DNA from: Nostoc sp. UHCC 0302
GTDB taxonomy: Bacteria > Cyanobacteriota > Cyanobacteriia > Cyanobacteriales > Nostocaceae
Direction of reading: 5' to 3'
Assembly: GCF_038096175.1 (NCBI RefSeq)
Contig: NZ_CP151099.1
Location: 4,062,501-4,126,500 of the forward strand
DNA length: 64,000 nucleotides
Shown: positions 17,645-27,524 of the stretch, one piece after another
Layout: each line of letters begins with the position of its first letter
Position numbering within the stretch: position 1 is the stretch's first letter
Made by a program: the position numbers and the translations under genes
Notes under the pieces: model-generated
What the model was told of the DNA's origin: nothing
Databases searched by the model: none
Seen by the model: the letters and a program-made list of their open reading frames with translations, nothing else

Positions 17645-20600
17645 TTATGAATGCGTATTTATTGGCAATGTAACAATAAATCTTGCTCCTTGTTCTGGTT
17701 TGCTTTGTGCTGTGATATTACCATGATGACGTTCAGTAATTTTTCGGCAGATAGCTAAGCCTATGCCAGTGCCTTCGTATTCATGGCGACTATGCAGACG
17801 TTGAAAAACATTAAAAATCCGATCAAGATACTTTTCTTCAAAACCAATACCATTATCTTCTACGATGATTTGACAAAGTTCAGAAACAACAGAAATTTTA
17901 TCTGATTGGTTACTTAAGAATTCACTATAAATTTTGACAATAGGCGGTACTTGTGGACGGTGAAACTTGAGGGCGTTAACAATTAGGTTCTGTAGCAATT
18001 GCCGCATCTGTAGGGGATCAGCTTGAATGGTAGGTAACTCTCCTATCTGCACACGTCCCCCAGTTTGCTGAATACGTACTTCTAAATCAGACAAAACTTC
18101 TTGTACAATCACTGTCAAATTAACCCAAACAAAAGGCTGCGCTCTAGTAGTAACTCGCGAAAGTGTCAACAAGTCTTCAATCAATGTCTGCATCCTCAAA
18201 GCAGCATTCTGCATTCGTTCTAGGTAGTCGCGCTCTTGTTCAGTTAACTTATCCCCACAGGCAGCTTTGAGCCGCTCACCAAAGGTTTTAATCTTACGCA
18301 CTGGCTCTTGCAAATCGTGAGAGGCGACAAATGCAAATTGTTGCAATTCTTCATTAGAACGAGCGAGTTCTTGGCGCTGATAAGTTTCTTGTTCTAGAAT
18401 TTGGCTCTGAGCTAAAGCAATGCCGATTTGATCTGCAAGTTGTCGCAAAAGTTCAATTTCCCAGCTAATCCACTGGCGGGGATGGGCGCACTGATGGGCA
18501 ATTAACAGTCCCCAAAGTTGATTTTTGATGAAAATCGGAACAACAAGGTTGGCTTTGATGGCAAATTGTTGCAGGAATTCAACGTGGCAAGCTTGTATAT
18601 CAGCTTGCTCTATGTTGGGAACAACACTAATTCGCCCTTGGTGGTACTTCTGGACGTAACTTTCTGCAAAGCAAGGGTCGATAATCTGCTGCCCAAGCAC
18701 AACGGGTAAACCAGGAACTACTGCTTCTTGCACCGCGATGAAAGAGCTATTTGACTGGAGGCGCAAAATTAATACACGGTCTGCGTGTAGTAGCTTTTGT
18801 ACTTCTGTGACACTGGTGCGGAGTATTTCATCGATTTGTAAAGATTGACGAATTTTGAGAGTGACATCAGCAAACAATTGCGATCGCAAGTTTTGCCGTT
18901 GTAATTCTGCTTGTACTCGTTTGCGATCGGTTATATCCATCATTACACCAATCATCCGCGCTGGTTGTCCTGTATTATCATAGAGGATATAACCACGATC
19001 TAAGATGTATGCATAAGAACCGTTGCTACAGCGAAAGCGATATTCAGTCGTCCAAAATTGTTCCCCGCTAACGGTAACAGCACGTACTGTAGCACCAGTT
19101 TTCTGGCGATCATCTGGGTGGATGAGTTGCCACCACCAATCAGCATCGGAATTTACTTGTTCTGTTGAGTAACCAAAAAGTGTCTCTACAGTTTGATTCC
19201 ACCAAATTTTATTTGTCTGCAAATCCCAATCCCAGATAGCATCATTAGTCGCACGAGCGACTATCTGAAAACGCTCTTCACTCTGACGCAGCTGTTCCTC
19301 TGCCAGTTTACGTTCAGTAATATCTGTATGGGAACTTGTCATCCGCACTGCATTATCGTTTTCATCCCACACTGCCTGACCGCGATGTAAAATCCATTTG
19401 TAGGTGTTGTTCTTACACCGGACTCGATGTTCATTAGTATAAAACGGAGTTTTTTTGTCAAAATGGTCAGCGATCGCTTGTGTCACCAAGTCGATATCAT
19501 CTGGATGTACCCTGGTTGCCCATTCATCTAAATAATTAGAAATCTCATGGTCTTCGTAACCAAGCATTTCTTTCCAGCGAGTTGAGAAAAACACCTCATT
19601 AGTTTTAACGTCCCAGTCCCAAATCCCATCATTGCTGCCTCGTACAGCCAACTGCCAGCGTTCTTCACTTTTTTTGAGGGCGTCTTCCACACGTTGACGT
19701 TCAATCGCTGTAGCTAGAACATTGGCAACAGCTTGTAGAAAATAAATGTCATCTCTGCTAAAAGTGCGCTGTTTGGTTGAATGTGCGCCTAAAATCCCAA
19801 AAGGACGCTCTTTGCCATGAATTACTACACTCATACCACTAACTACTTGCTCAAAGTCTTGAACAGTATCCACGTCTGGAAAAAGCAGACTGTAGTCTGG
19901 ATGCATTTGCATCCCAGTGCTAAGGGTTTCCTGTTGAGCCGATTCTTGTTGCCAACCTACTCCAGCACGTAGCAGTAATCCCTCACCATCTGGCAGTAGT
20001 TCCAAAACTTTGCACGACTGAACTTTCAGGCATTGCGATACGATGCTTACGCATGAGTTCATCAGCTTGGTCAAGTCTGTGCCAGCTAGAGCCATTTGGC
20101 TGAGTTCTGCCACAATCGCTTGCTGGTTCGCATGAACTTCTAGTGCTTCATCTGCTTGCTTGCGTTTGGTGATATCCATGTCTACCCCAGACATCCGCAC
20201 AGCTACTCCCTCTGCGTCGCGAAACACTACTCCTTTGCTGGCTAACCAGCGAATATTACCGCTTGGTAAAACAACTCGAAATTCGATGTCGTATTCTACC
20301 CCGTCGCGAATAGCTTGCTGATGCGCTCGACTGACGCGATCGCGATCTCCAAGATGAACTAAGTTAAGAAAAGCTGGGTATGTGTCGTTGAAAGTGCCTT
20401 TTTCCCAGCCTAAAAGCACATCTAAGTTATCTGACCAAGCAATTTTGTTAGTTAGCAAATCCCAGTTCCAGATGCTCATCCGAGCAGCATCTAATGCCAT
20501 TCTCAATTGTGCTTCTTGCAGTTGTGCCTGTTCTGTTTGTAGTCGTAATTCCTTAATGGCACGATTAGCTTCGAGTAGCCGGCGTAATCTTTGATGCAAG

Positions 20601-20944
20601 ACTGGCCATTGAAACGGTTTGGTAACAAAATCAGTTGCACCGGCGGCAAAAGCTTGCTCGACAGATTTTTGATCGTCAAGAGCGGTAATCATCAATACGG
20701 GTGTATCTTTGCCATCGGGGAGTGCTTGCAATTGGGTGCAGCATTGAAACCCATTCATTATCGGCATTAAAGCATCCAGCAGTACTATATCTGGGTGTAG
20801 TTGAGTATAACTAGCTAGCGCCTCTGAACCGTCACTCGCCTCTGCTACCTGATACCCTGCTTCTTTTATTAGCGCACACAGATGTATTCGCGTTAAATCG
20901 TCGTCGTCTACAACCAAAATTAAGGGAGAATCTTTTTTAGTCAT
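17645..20944 (-). CDS. Hybrid sensor kinase REC-PAS-GAF-PAS-PAS-GAF(DXCF cyanobacteriochrome)-HisKA-HATPase
   Basis: 1099 residues, no membrane segment. Order: receiver (5-125, D57), PAS (about 145-265), plain GAF (about 275-420), PAS (about 430-545), PAS (about 555-675), second GAF (about 690-850), HisKA with FVASHDLQEPVRK (H876), HATPase (NALKFHRP, DNGIGFEEKYLDRIF, GTGIGLAICRKI). The second GAF has D756-P-C758-F and C786-H787 followed by ANLVVPI and WGLLIAHQC. These are the two cysteine sites of DXCF cyanobacteriochromes, 28 residues apart as I recall for TePixJ (C494/C522). In that family the CH cysteine anchors phycocyanobilin and the DXCF cysteine makes a reversible second link giving blue/green-type photocycles. 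Bilin binding is inference. The response regulator at 17070 is the likely partner. Confidence 0.9.
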   Translation of the reverse strand: MTKKDSPLILVVDDDDLTRIHLCALIKEAGYQVAEASDGSEALASYTQLHPDIVLLDALMPIMNGFQCCTQLQALPDGKDTPVLMITALDDQKSVEQAFAAGATDFVTKPFQWPVLHQRLRRLLEANRAIKELRLQTEQAQLQEAQLRMALDAARMSIWNWDLLTNKIAWSDNLDVLLGWEKGTFNDTYPAFLNLVHLGDRDRVSRAHQQAIRDGVEYDIEFRVVLPSGNIRWLASKGVVFRDAEGVAVRMSGVDMDITKRKQADEALEVHANQQAIVAELSQMALAGTDLTKLMNSCVSIVSQCLKVQSCKVLELLPDGEGLLLRAGVGWQQESAQQETLSTGMQMHPDYSLLFPDVDTVQDFEQVVSGMSVVIHGKERPFGILGAHSTKQRTFSRDDIYFLQAVANVLATAIERQRVEDALKKSEERWQLAVRGSNDGIWDWDVKTNEVFFSTRWKEMLGYEDHEISNYLDEWATRVHPDDIDLVTQAIADHFDKKTPFYTNEHRVRCKNNTYKWILHRGQAVWDENDNAVRMTSSHTDITERKLAEEQLRQSEERFQIVARATNDAIWDWDLQTNKIWWNQTVETLFGYSTEQVNSDADWWWQLIHPDDRQKTGATVRAVTVSGEQFWTTEYRFRCSNGSYAYILDRGYILYDNTGQPARMIGVMMDITDRKRVQAELQRQNLRSQLFADVTLKIRQSLQIDEILRTSVTEVQKLLHADRVLILRLQSNSSFIAVQEAVVPGLPVVLGQQIIDPCFAESYVQKYHQGRISVVPNIEQADIQACHVEFLQQFAIKANLVVPIFIKNQLWGLLIAHQCAHPRQWISWEIELLRQLADQIGIALAQSQILEQETYQRQELARSNEELQQFAFVASHDLQEPVRKIKTFGERLKAACGDKLTEQERDYLERMQNAALRMQTLIEDLLTLSRVTTRAQPFVWVNLTVIVQEVLSDLEVRIQQTGGRVQIGELPTIQADPLQMRQLLQNLIVNALKFHRPQVPPIVKIYSEFLSNQSDKISVVSELCQIIVEDNGIGFEEKYLDRIFNVFQRLHSRHEYEGTGIGLAICRKITERHHGNITAQSKPEQGARFIVTLPINTHS

Positions 20945-21508
20945 GAGCTTGAGTCATGAGTCCTTAAGATTTAGCTTAGCTTGTCTGATGCAAAGCTTTT
21001 CAATTTTCTGTCAGGTTACTACATGGATTTTTCCTGCACTTACTAACGTATGATCGGGATAATATGGTTAAGGCGATTTCTTAGTAAGTGTTTTTGATCA
21101 CATCATTTATGTGACAATAATTGATGCTTACTTTAATGTCCAATTTAGCCAAATTTAAATACTATAAAAAATTACCCAAAATTTGAGTTTACCAAATAAC
21201 CTAATAGCATTTATTACTTGATGGCAAAGTATTTTAACAGTAAATATACGGTGATCAACTTTAAAATTATTAAACAGCACAATTTAGAAGTAAAACAGGT
21301 TTTATAGGTAGGTTTAAGAACTAAGCTGTCTACTAGAGTTGTTGGTAAATAAGCCGAACAATGTCTATAACTCAGTAATAGCAGCTATCCCAGCCATTTT
21401 ACTCAAAAATACTTACAACCTAAATGGTGCAGGTGTTTCAGCAATTTCTAACGTTATTTCCCAACAAGTCTACTTTACCAAGTTAAAATTCGCTGGTGGA
21501 ATTTTTAA
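20945..21508. other. AT-rich spacer between two kinase genes
   Basis: 564 bases. It holds the presumed promoter of the cyanobacteriochrome kinase and the 3' flank of the next kinase gene. No hairpin with a T-run, tRNA or supported coding frame was seen. Confidence 0.5.
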
Positions 21509-23521
21509 TCAAGAATATTGATTAATGACTAAACGCAGGCTTTTTAATAATTCCTGTGTTGTATAGGGTTTAGACAAAAATGTTGTGCGCTGGGCTATTT
21601 TATTAATTGGTACTTGTTCGCTTGTTGCTAACCCACTGACAGCTATAATTCCTAGTTTTGGATTGATGTTTTGCAATGTGCGAATAGTAGCTGTTCCATC
21701 CATATTGGGCATCATCATATCGATAATTGCCGCACTAATTTTATCTTTATACTGAACATATAGTGTAACTGCTTCCATTCCTTCACTAGCAGTAATGACT
21801 TTATAATTATGGGTTTCTAATGAGGCTTTAGTTATCTCTTGAATGGCAATTTCATCATCCACAACCAAGATCAATTCTCCACAGCCACTTGGCATTTCTA
21901 TATCTTCTACTGGTTGGGAAACAGCTGTATTAACTGCTGGTAAGTAAACCTGAAATTTTGTACCTTTTTCTACAATACTTGATACATTAATAAAACCACC
22001 ATGACTTTTAACAATTCCCATTACTGTTGATAGCCCCAATCCAGTACCTTTACCAACCTCTTTTGTAGTAAAAAATGGTTCAAAAATTCTATCTAATATT
22101 GCACTGTTAATGCCAATTCCTGTATCAGCGACTGTCAAGAGAATGTAATAACCAACATGAGCATCTAAGTACGTGCTGGCATATTTTTCATCAATAAAAA
22201 TATTTTCAGCAGTTATTGTTAAAATACCACCCGCAAGCATGGCATCACGAGCATTGAGACACAAGTTAATCAGTACCTGATGCAGTTGAGTACTATCAGC
22301 ACAAACAGGTAATAAGTCGGGCTGAATTTCTGTGTTGACTGCAATTGATTTAGGAAATGTTTGAGCAATAATTTGCTTCATTTCTAAAATTAAATGCTTT
22401 ACCTGAACCACAGTGCGATCGCCTTCAATTCCTCTAGCAAATGACAGCACTTGTTTCACTAAGTTAGCACCACGTTTGGCATTACTTTCTACTATTGATA
22501 GCAGTTGGGAAATACTATGGTCACGATTTTTAGTTTTGAGCAACTGAACTGACATCAAAATTGGTGATAGCACATTGTTTAAATCGTGAGCAATGCCGCT
22601 GGCTAATGTGCCTAAACTCTCCATGCGCTGAGCGCGTAAAAATTGCTTTTCTAACTGTCTTTTCTGAGTAATATCGGTATCAACAACTAGAATTGATTTA
22701 GCTTGAGAATTTCCATCTTGTACCAGTGTCCAGCGACTTTCAACTATGATGTCTTTCCCAGATTTGCTAGTTCTCTGTAACTCACCTTGCCAAGAGCCAT
22801 CTTTTAAGAGAGTCTTGTAAATTTCCCGATGTTCTAGCAAAGATTCGCTGTATAAAAGTTCATTTGCTTTTTTACCTATAACTTCTTTTGTCTTCCAGCC
22901 ATAAAGGTTTTCAGCACTTTTGTTCCAAAATAAAATTTTGTTGGATAAATCTCGCACGACAATTGCATCTGTGGTAGCGTCGAGCAATGTGGTTTCTTTG
23001 TTGCTTTGGGATTCTACTTGTTTTGTCAGTTCAAGTAAGTTACGACGAATCTCTAGTTGTTTAATTACTAATCGGCTTAATGTATGCAATGCTTCCACCT
23101 GTTTGGCAGTGATTTGGCGGGGTACGCGATCGACTACACACAGAGTTCCGATCGCTTCTCCTTTTTGTGCAAACAAGGTTACTCCAGCGTAAAATCTCAC
23201 ATAGGGTTCACCGATGACGGTTACATTATTGGCAAACCGTTCATCTGCAAGTGTGTCAGGAATAATCAAAATATCGTTTTGCTGGATACAAAATGGACAA
23301 ATGCCTAGGTTTTTAGGTAATTCTTGTGCATCTATGCCGATTTTGGCTTTAAACCACTGACGATCAGCATCAATCAGATTAATCAAAGCGATGGGCGTGT
23401 CACAAATCTGCGCGGCTAAAAATACTAAATCGTCAAATGCTTGTTCTGGTGGAGTGTCAAGAATTTGATACTGAAAAAGAGCCTCCAGCCTTGCTACTTC
23501 GTCAGACACTAAAGATTTCAT
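21509..23521 (-). CDS. Hybrid histidine kinase GAF-PAS-HisKA-HATPase-REC
   Basis: 670 residues. GAF (about 5-165; opens with [23 protein letters not shown], common in soluble cyanobacterial kinases), PAS (about 178-290), HisKA with [10 protein letters not shown] (H312), HATPase ([36 protein letters not shown]) and a C-terminal receiver (about 548-668, [11 protein letters not shown]). From the PAS onward it is a close paralogue of the kinase broken by the IS66 element, differing mainly in having GAF instead of REC at the N-terminus. A local duplication with domain exchange is likely. The signal is unknown. Confidence 0.93.
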   Translation of the reverse strand: MKSLVSDEVARLEALFQYQILDTPPEQAFDDLVFLAAQICDTPIALINLIDADRQWFKAKIGIDAQELPKNLGICPFCIQQNDILIIPDTLADERFANNVTVIGEPYVRFYAGVTLFAQKGEAIGTLCVVDRVPRQITAKQVEALHTLSRLVIKQLEIRRNLLELTKQVESQSNKETTLLDATTDAIVVRDLSNKILFWNKSAENLYGWKTKEVIGKKANELLYSESLLEHREIYKTLLKDGSWQGELQRTSKSGKDIIVESRWTLVQDGNSQAKSILVVDTDITQKRQLEKQFLRAQRMESLGTLASGIAHDLNNVLSPILMSVQLLKTKNRDHSISQLLSIVESNAKRGANLVKQVLSFARGIEGDRTVVQVKHLILEMKQIIAQTFPKSIAVNTEIQPDLLPVCADSTQLHQVLINLCLNARDAMLAGGILTITAENIFIDEKYASTYLDAHVGYYILLTVADTGIGINSAILDRIFEPFFTTKEVGKGTGLGLSTVMGIVKSHGGFINVSSIVEKGTKFQVYLPAVNTAVSQPVEDIEMPSGCGELILVVDDEIAIQEITKASLETHNYKVITASEGMEAVTLYVQYKDKISAAIIDMMMPNMDGTATIRTLQNINPKLGIIAVSGLATSEQVPINKIAQRTTFLSKPYTTQELLKSLRLVINQYS

Positions 23522-24621
23522 TAAATTTTTCCTAATATTGCTGAATTATAAATTGCCCAACGTGTTATTAGCAGTTCTCTTAATTCATTTAGCACCCAAT
23601 GTTTAAGGATAGCAACGATAAAACGCTGCCTGATTGTTAAGAGTCTGCTTTCAAGTACCTTATACATCTGCTTATTGTTAGCCCACATGGGAAATTTGCT
23701 TTTTGGTCAATTCAGCTGTCACTGGACTTGATAATTCTATAAAGTTATTAATAAGATTATCTCAAAGAGTAAACAAGCAGATAACTTGATCACTTTACTA
23801 GTATAGTAATACGCTTTAATTGACAGTGACAGTGCAATTTAGTTAATTAAGTAATTTTACTGGAATATTATCAGATTTACGTTTTTATTAGACTTTTTAC
23901 TCAGTAGATTAAATGATTGCTACCATAAGACAAAGCCTTAAAATTCAATTTCTGGTTTAAGAGAGTTTGTATCAAAATCTTCCGCACAAGATTCCCCTGC
24001 CAGGAATTACGTACAGAAGTTGTGTGTTGAGACTGGGTGTCAAACTAGGGGTGTAAGGGTATGGAGCAGTAAAGAATTAATTCTTTCTCTACACGTCTTG
24101 TGCAAATCCCTACGGTGTACACACCAGTTACTCTCGACGCAATTCATGGTTTATCCAATAGCCGAAGAAAACCTTACCCTGATTCTGCTACGCAAAACCT
24201 GTCCTTTGCCAAGGAAAGGAACAGGTTTTGAAATACTTTTGACTAATGGGATAACTTGTGTACACAGTAGCCTCCGAGGGGAGGAGTTAAGGAAGATATT
24301 CTTACAGGATTACTGAGATTGGTATTCTAGGTTTTAGGAAGCCTTGCAAAATTCACGAGGCAGCGCGTCCCATAGCTGAAATTTTTGACGAGAAACCCAA
24401 TATCCAATTTACTTTAATTTTACAAACAGTAACAAAAGAGAATTTATTAACCTAATTTACTGCTCTACTTTGCATAAGAAATACAACCAAGATACTGCGG
24501 TACTGAAATTGGTGTTTTATCTATCAGCCAGCTTCAAAATTTAAGTTATTTTTTTTGATAGTAAAAGGACAATATATTTAGTCCCGTTCAAAACAAATCC
24601 CAACCAGTATCAATTCAGTGT
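23522..24621. other. Long spacer with decayed repeat sequence
   Basis: 1100 bases without a supported gene. The part from about 23990 to 24330 differs in composition and holds copies of a TACGGTGTACACAC motif (near 24113, and inverted near 24255) also found at 63.3-63.6 kb, so it looks like remnants of dispersed elements. A 98-codon open stretch at 24020-24316 has no family features. The rest is AT-rich. Confidence 0.5.
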
Positions 24622-25107
24622 ATGACAACTATGCTAGCCTCTCCGATTAAACCAAGAACCGAAGATAGCTTTGCTATAAGCTTTGCGCCATTATCTGTTG
24701 ACGAAATCTATGCCAGGGCGGACGATTCTGCCAATGGCGCGGTAGTTGTAATGAGTGGAATGGTTCGCAATCAAACCGATGGTAAACCTGTGGTAGCGCT
24801 GGAATATCAAGCTTACGAACCGATGGCATTGCGGGTATTTTATCAAATTGCTGCTGATATTCGCTCCTCTTGGACTGATGTAACGCGAGTGGTGATTCAT
24901 CATCGCGTTGGGCGTTTGCAAGTTGGAGAAATCAGCGTTTTAGTAGCAGTAGGTTGTCCTCATCGCAGTGAGGCTTTTGCAGCTTGCCGCTATGCTATCG
25001 ACACTCTCAAACATAATGCACCCATTTGGAAAAAAGAACATTGGGAGGATGGTTCTAGCAGCTGGGTGAGTATTGGTGCTTGTGAGCAGTTAGAAGAAAG
25101 TTGTTAA
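24622..25107 (+). CDS. moaE: Molybdopterin synthase catalytic subunit MoaE
   Basis: 161 residues. Family marks: GAVVVMSGMVRNQTDGKPV, LEYQAYEPMA, HRVGRLQVGEISVLVAVG, HRSEAFAACRYAIDTLKHNAPIWKKE. K130 and K137 correspond to the two active-site lysines of the E. coli enzyme (K119 and K126, from memory). MoaE with the thiocarboxylated MoaD converts cPMP into molybdopterin in the cytosol. No moaD or other moa gene is adjacent. A long, nearly perfect hairpin lies 40 bp after the stop. Confidence 0.95.
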   Translation: MTTMLASPIKPRTEDSFAISFAPLSVDEIYARADDSANGAVVVMSGMVRNQTDGKPVVALEYQAYEPMALRVFYQIAADIRSSWTDVTRVVIHHRVGRLQVGEISVLVAVGCPHRSEAFAACRYAIDTLKHNAPIWKKEHWEDGSSSWVSIGACEQLEESC

Positions 25108-25147
25108 AATTCCACAGATAAAGACGCAGATTTAGTAATCTTCTCCT

Positions 25148-25193
25148 AAAGGGCTGTAGGGACACAAGCAATGCTGTGTCCCTACAGCCCTTT
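25148..25193. terminator. Long hairpin downstream of moaE (repeat-derived)
   Basis: AAAGGGCTGTAGGGACACA pairs with TGTGTCCCTACAGCCCTTT and the pairing continues through AGCA/TGCT, giving a stem of over 20 bp with one bulge. The core GTAGGGACAC...GTGTCCCTAC recurs at 58518-58546, so it is a dispersed element that may serve as a terminator here. Confidence 0.6.
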
Positions 25194-25329
25194 GTAGTTT
25201 ATGCAAACTAAATGCGCTGTATGTCTACCTATAGCAAAGTGCTGAGTAAAAACCTAGTTACTTCAAGGCTTTGAGCAATAAACACTGTCCTAACCTATAT
25301 AACTCAGCTATACCTTTAAGAGGTTGTTT

Positions 25330-25450
25330 GAAAAGTCGCAAAGTATACTACAAACCCCTCTCCAAACCTCTCCCCGAAACGGAGAGAGGCTTTAAAACCC
25401 TATTCCCTCGTAGGGAAGGGGGGCTAGGGGGGTTAGGTTTGGGAGGCTTT
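25330..25450. repeat. Dispersed CTCTCC / GGGGGGTTAGG repeat
   Basis: ACCCCTCTCC, CGGAGAGAGG and GGGGGGCTAGGGGGGTTAGG stretches between moaE and the universal-stress-protein gene. Very similar C/G-rich pieces occur at 59230-59270 and 63220-63620. Open frames across it are accidental. Confidence 0.6.
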
Positions 25451-25576
25451 GATGTTCAAAAAATACTTTTCAAACATTCTCTAGTACTTAGTTTGCGTAC
25501 TTCAGTTTTATTGAAATCTGTTGTAAGCTCAATGACCAAAGCAGAATGCGATCGCCTCTGTTGGCAAATGTCCTTT

Positions 25577-26119
25577 TCAATTTAAATCTGCTGAAACTGC
25601 TCGAAGTGTTTCTACTTTAAGCTTATCTCTGGTACTAGAGGTTCCTTGAATTGTCAGAACTGAACAGGGAGCATGATGCAATACATAATTACTGACGCTA
25701 CCCATAAAGAACTCACTAACTCTACTCACACCACGACGACCGACAATAATTAAGTCAGCATTCCAAGTATGAGCTATCTCGCAAATTAACCGACCAGGAT
25801 CACCGAGTTTCTGTGCAAAGTCAACTTTAACACCTTGTGCGATCGCCTCATGGCTTAGTGATGTCAAAAATTTCATTCCCGATTGCTTTAAAGCTTCCCA
25901 CTGATCTACATAGTATTTCACACCACGAGTGTGAAAAGTTACATACATATTATCTTTTTGCTTAGTGGAAACATCATTTGAGTAGTCATCATCAAAAGGT
26001 GATATCACATGGAACAAGAGCAATTGAGCATTAGTTGCTAATGCTAGAGATAGAGCTTGTTCAAAAACATAACGGTAATTTTCGGTATTGTTGATTGCCA
26101 CCAAGATTTTACTAAACAT
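25577..26119 (-). CDS. Universal stress protein (UspA family), ATP-binding type
   Basis: 180 residues, one Usp domain. It starts with MFSKILVAINNTE, and the nucleotide motif G-x2-G-x9-G-S is present as GRRGVSRVSEFFMGS, so ATP binding is expected. A 20-residue insertion (about 40-75) separates the first strand-helix units. Usp proteins of this class are small soluble stress-response factors of unknown mechanism. It is monocistronic, with a 400-bp upstream spacer. Confidence 0.93.
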   Translation of the reverse strand: MFSKILVAINNTENYRYVFEQALSLALATNAQLLLFHVISPFDDDYSNDVSTKQKDNMYVTFHTRGVKYYVDQWEALKQSGMKFLTSLSHEAIAQGVKVDFAQKLGDPGRLICEIAHTWNADLIIVGRRGVSRVSEFFMGSVSNYVLHHAPCSVLTIQGTSSTRDKLKVETLRAVSADLN

Positions 26120-26531
26120 AGCTAAAAATCCTTAATTATGAATTATTAATCTCACTTAGCCCAAAGGCAACGTTAGAGCTTATTCTTGGGTGGTTTGATT
26201 GAGCCGTACTAGCATAGTTAATTTTATTATTTTCAGCATAGTTACTGAATTTAACGTATTAACTATTTGCTTATAACTTCTATAATTCCCTTTATATAAA
26301 AATAATTTGAGGAACTTGTGAGGAAGATATAGCCAAATAACAGTTGTAGTAATAAATCAAAAACTATGTATAAATATTACAAGAAGAGTAAGAATTTTTA
26401 CGTTCCTCACAACTTCCTCATATTTCAGAACTATAGTAAAAATATAAACAGCTTGTTTTAAGTACCTACGGGCTTATCAAGTGGTTGCCCTGATTTGCAA
26501 TAACATTTTTATAACAAGATTTAAGAAGAAT
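26120..26531. other. Intergenic region, no gene seen
   Basis: 412 bases, AT-rich, with the presumed promoters of the divergent Usp and zinc-ribbon genes. The direct repeat GAGGAACTTGTGAGGAAG / CGTTCCTCACAACTTCCTCA (about 26310 and 26400) forms a loose inverted pair. Nothing else was recognised. Confidence 0.45.
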
Positions 26532-26783
26532 ATGAATTACTGCCCTTGCTGTTCCGGCTTACTTTTACAACATATACGCAGTGGCGAAACTTACTGGTTC
26601 TGCCGCGAATGCTGGCAAGAAATGCCAGTATATAATTGGAAAAATTCCAGTTCTTTAGCAGAGACCGTCATAGGAAAATTACCTAGAAATTCGCAGACAG
26701 AGAAATTAAAAAGTACTCCAGCTTATCTGAGTAAACGTCAATCTATCTCTGGGTGGATTGGAGTACAAGATTTATCTGCCTGA
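26532..26783 (+). CDS. Small zinc-ribbon protein
   Basis: 83 residues from ATG 26532 (MNYCPCCSGLLLQHIR); an upstream in-frame start at 26481 adds residues without conserved features. CPCC and CREC (WFCRECWQEMPVY) form a compact four-Cys zinc ribbon in the first 35 residues. The rest is basic and probably disordered. I recall similar short proteins as conserved hypotheticals in filamentous cyanobacteria. Role unknown; nucleic-acid or protein binding is plausible. Confidence 0.7.
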   Translation: MNYCPCCSGLLLQHIRSGETYWFCRECWQEMPVYNWKNSSSLAETVIGKLPRNSQTEKLKSTPAYLSKRQSISGWIGVQDLSA

Positions 26784-26862
26784 TATCAAATTCTCAGAAA
26801 TTAACTGAGTATAATTTAGTAATTTGTGTTTTAACAAAAACCTAATAGATAATGCGTGGCTG

Positions 26863-26892
26863 TCACCTACTTAGAAGGTGTCAGCCTCCACA
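26863..26892 (+). other. Stem-loop 80 bp after the zinc-ribbon gene
   Basis: GGCTGTCACCT and AGGTGTCAGCC pair except at one T-T position, with a short loop. No T-run follows. Confidence 0.45.
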
Positions 26893-27155
26893 GTAATAAA
26901 AATCATATTTTGCACGGAGACAATCAAAGGTTTGAACTTTGCTAGGTTTTGTACCTTATGATTATACGTTGAGTAGCTGCGGCTTTAATTGAAGGTGTCA
27001 CAGATGGGAAGAAAGAGAAAATAGGAGATTGTCTGAAACATAGCTCCAAAAGGTGGGGTTTTTTCTAGAGCTGATTAATATTAAGTAAAATTATTGAAAT
27101 TTGGTATAACTTGATATAACATTAGTATGTACTACTGGCTTTAATCATCTCGTTT

Positions 27156-27190
27156 AAAACCCTCGAACTAATTCGAGGGTTTTTTATTTT
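27156..27190 (+). terminator. Rho-independent terminator without an adjacent gene
   Basis: AAAACCCTCGAA, loop CTAA, TTCGAGGGTTTT, then a T-rich tract on the plus strand. It is 370 bp past the nearest plus-strand gene (stop at 26783), so it ends either a long 3' UTR or an unannotated small RNA. Confidence 0.75.
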
Positions 27191-27211
27191 ATTTGCCATT
27201 CAGCTAAAAAC

Positions 27212-27246
27212 CACAGCTCTCCAAATTCTTTAAGAATTCGGAGAGC
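27212..27246 (-). terminator. Terminator for the DUF4327 gene
   Basis: Read on the minus strand, AGCTCTCCGAATTC and GAATTTGGAGAGCT pair around a short loop and are followed by GTGGTTTTTA. It lies 57 bp beyond the DUF4327 stop. Confidence 0.65.
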
Positions 27247-27302
27247 TTGTTTCTCGCAAATGATGTAGATTGCTAGAGATATTTTAGCTTTTAGGGGCAA
27301 TT

Positions 27303-27524
27303 TCAATCATCTTCCCAGTATTCACGATCTAGGAGGTCGATAATCCTGTCTCTAAGCAAAAATTCGTTTTTTTCTAACTCAAGCTCAAAATAAGCCCAGT
27401 CACGAGCAGGAATGTATTGACAGAGAGTATAAATTGGCTGCTGACGGTTAACAAGCCCTTTTTTAACAAGTTGACTTGTTTCTTCCTTGATTACGTCGAT
27501 ATGATATCTAACGGTAGTATCCAT
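27303..27524 (-). CDS. DUF4327 family protein
   Basis: 73 residues, matching the remembered pattern of this small cyanobacterial family: YHIDVIKEETSQLVKKGLV, RQQPIYTLCQYIPARDW, LEKNEFLLRDRIIDLL. Soluble and acidic, with no catalytic motif visible. It is monocistronic with its own terminator. Function unknown. Confidence 0.85.
   Translation of the reverse strand: MDTTVRYHIDVIKEETSQLVKKGLVNRQQPIYTLCQYIPARDWAYFELELEKNEFLLRDRIIDLLDREYWEDD

Noticed and set aside
24020-24316. 98-codon plus-strand frame in the 23.5-24.6 kb spacer
   Set aside because: Contains dispersed repeat motifs and has no recognisable domain or ribosome site.
25271-25585. 104-codon plus-strand frame near the universal-stress-protein gene
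   Set aside because: It crosses a C/G-rich dispersed repeat and overlaps the end of the Usp gene antisense.
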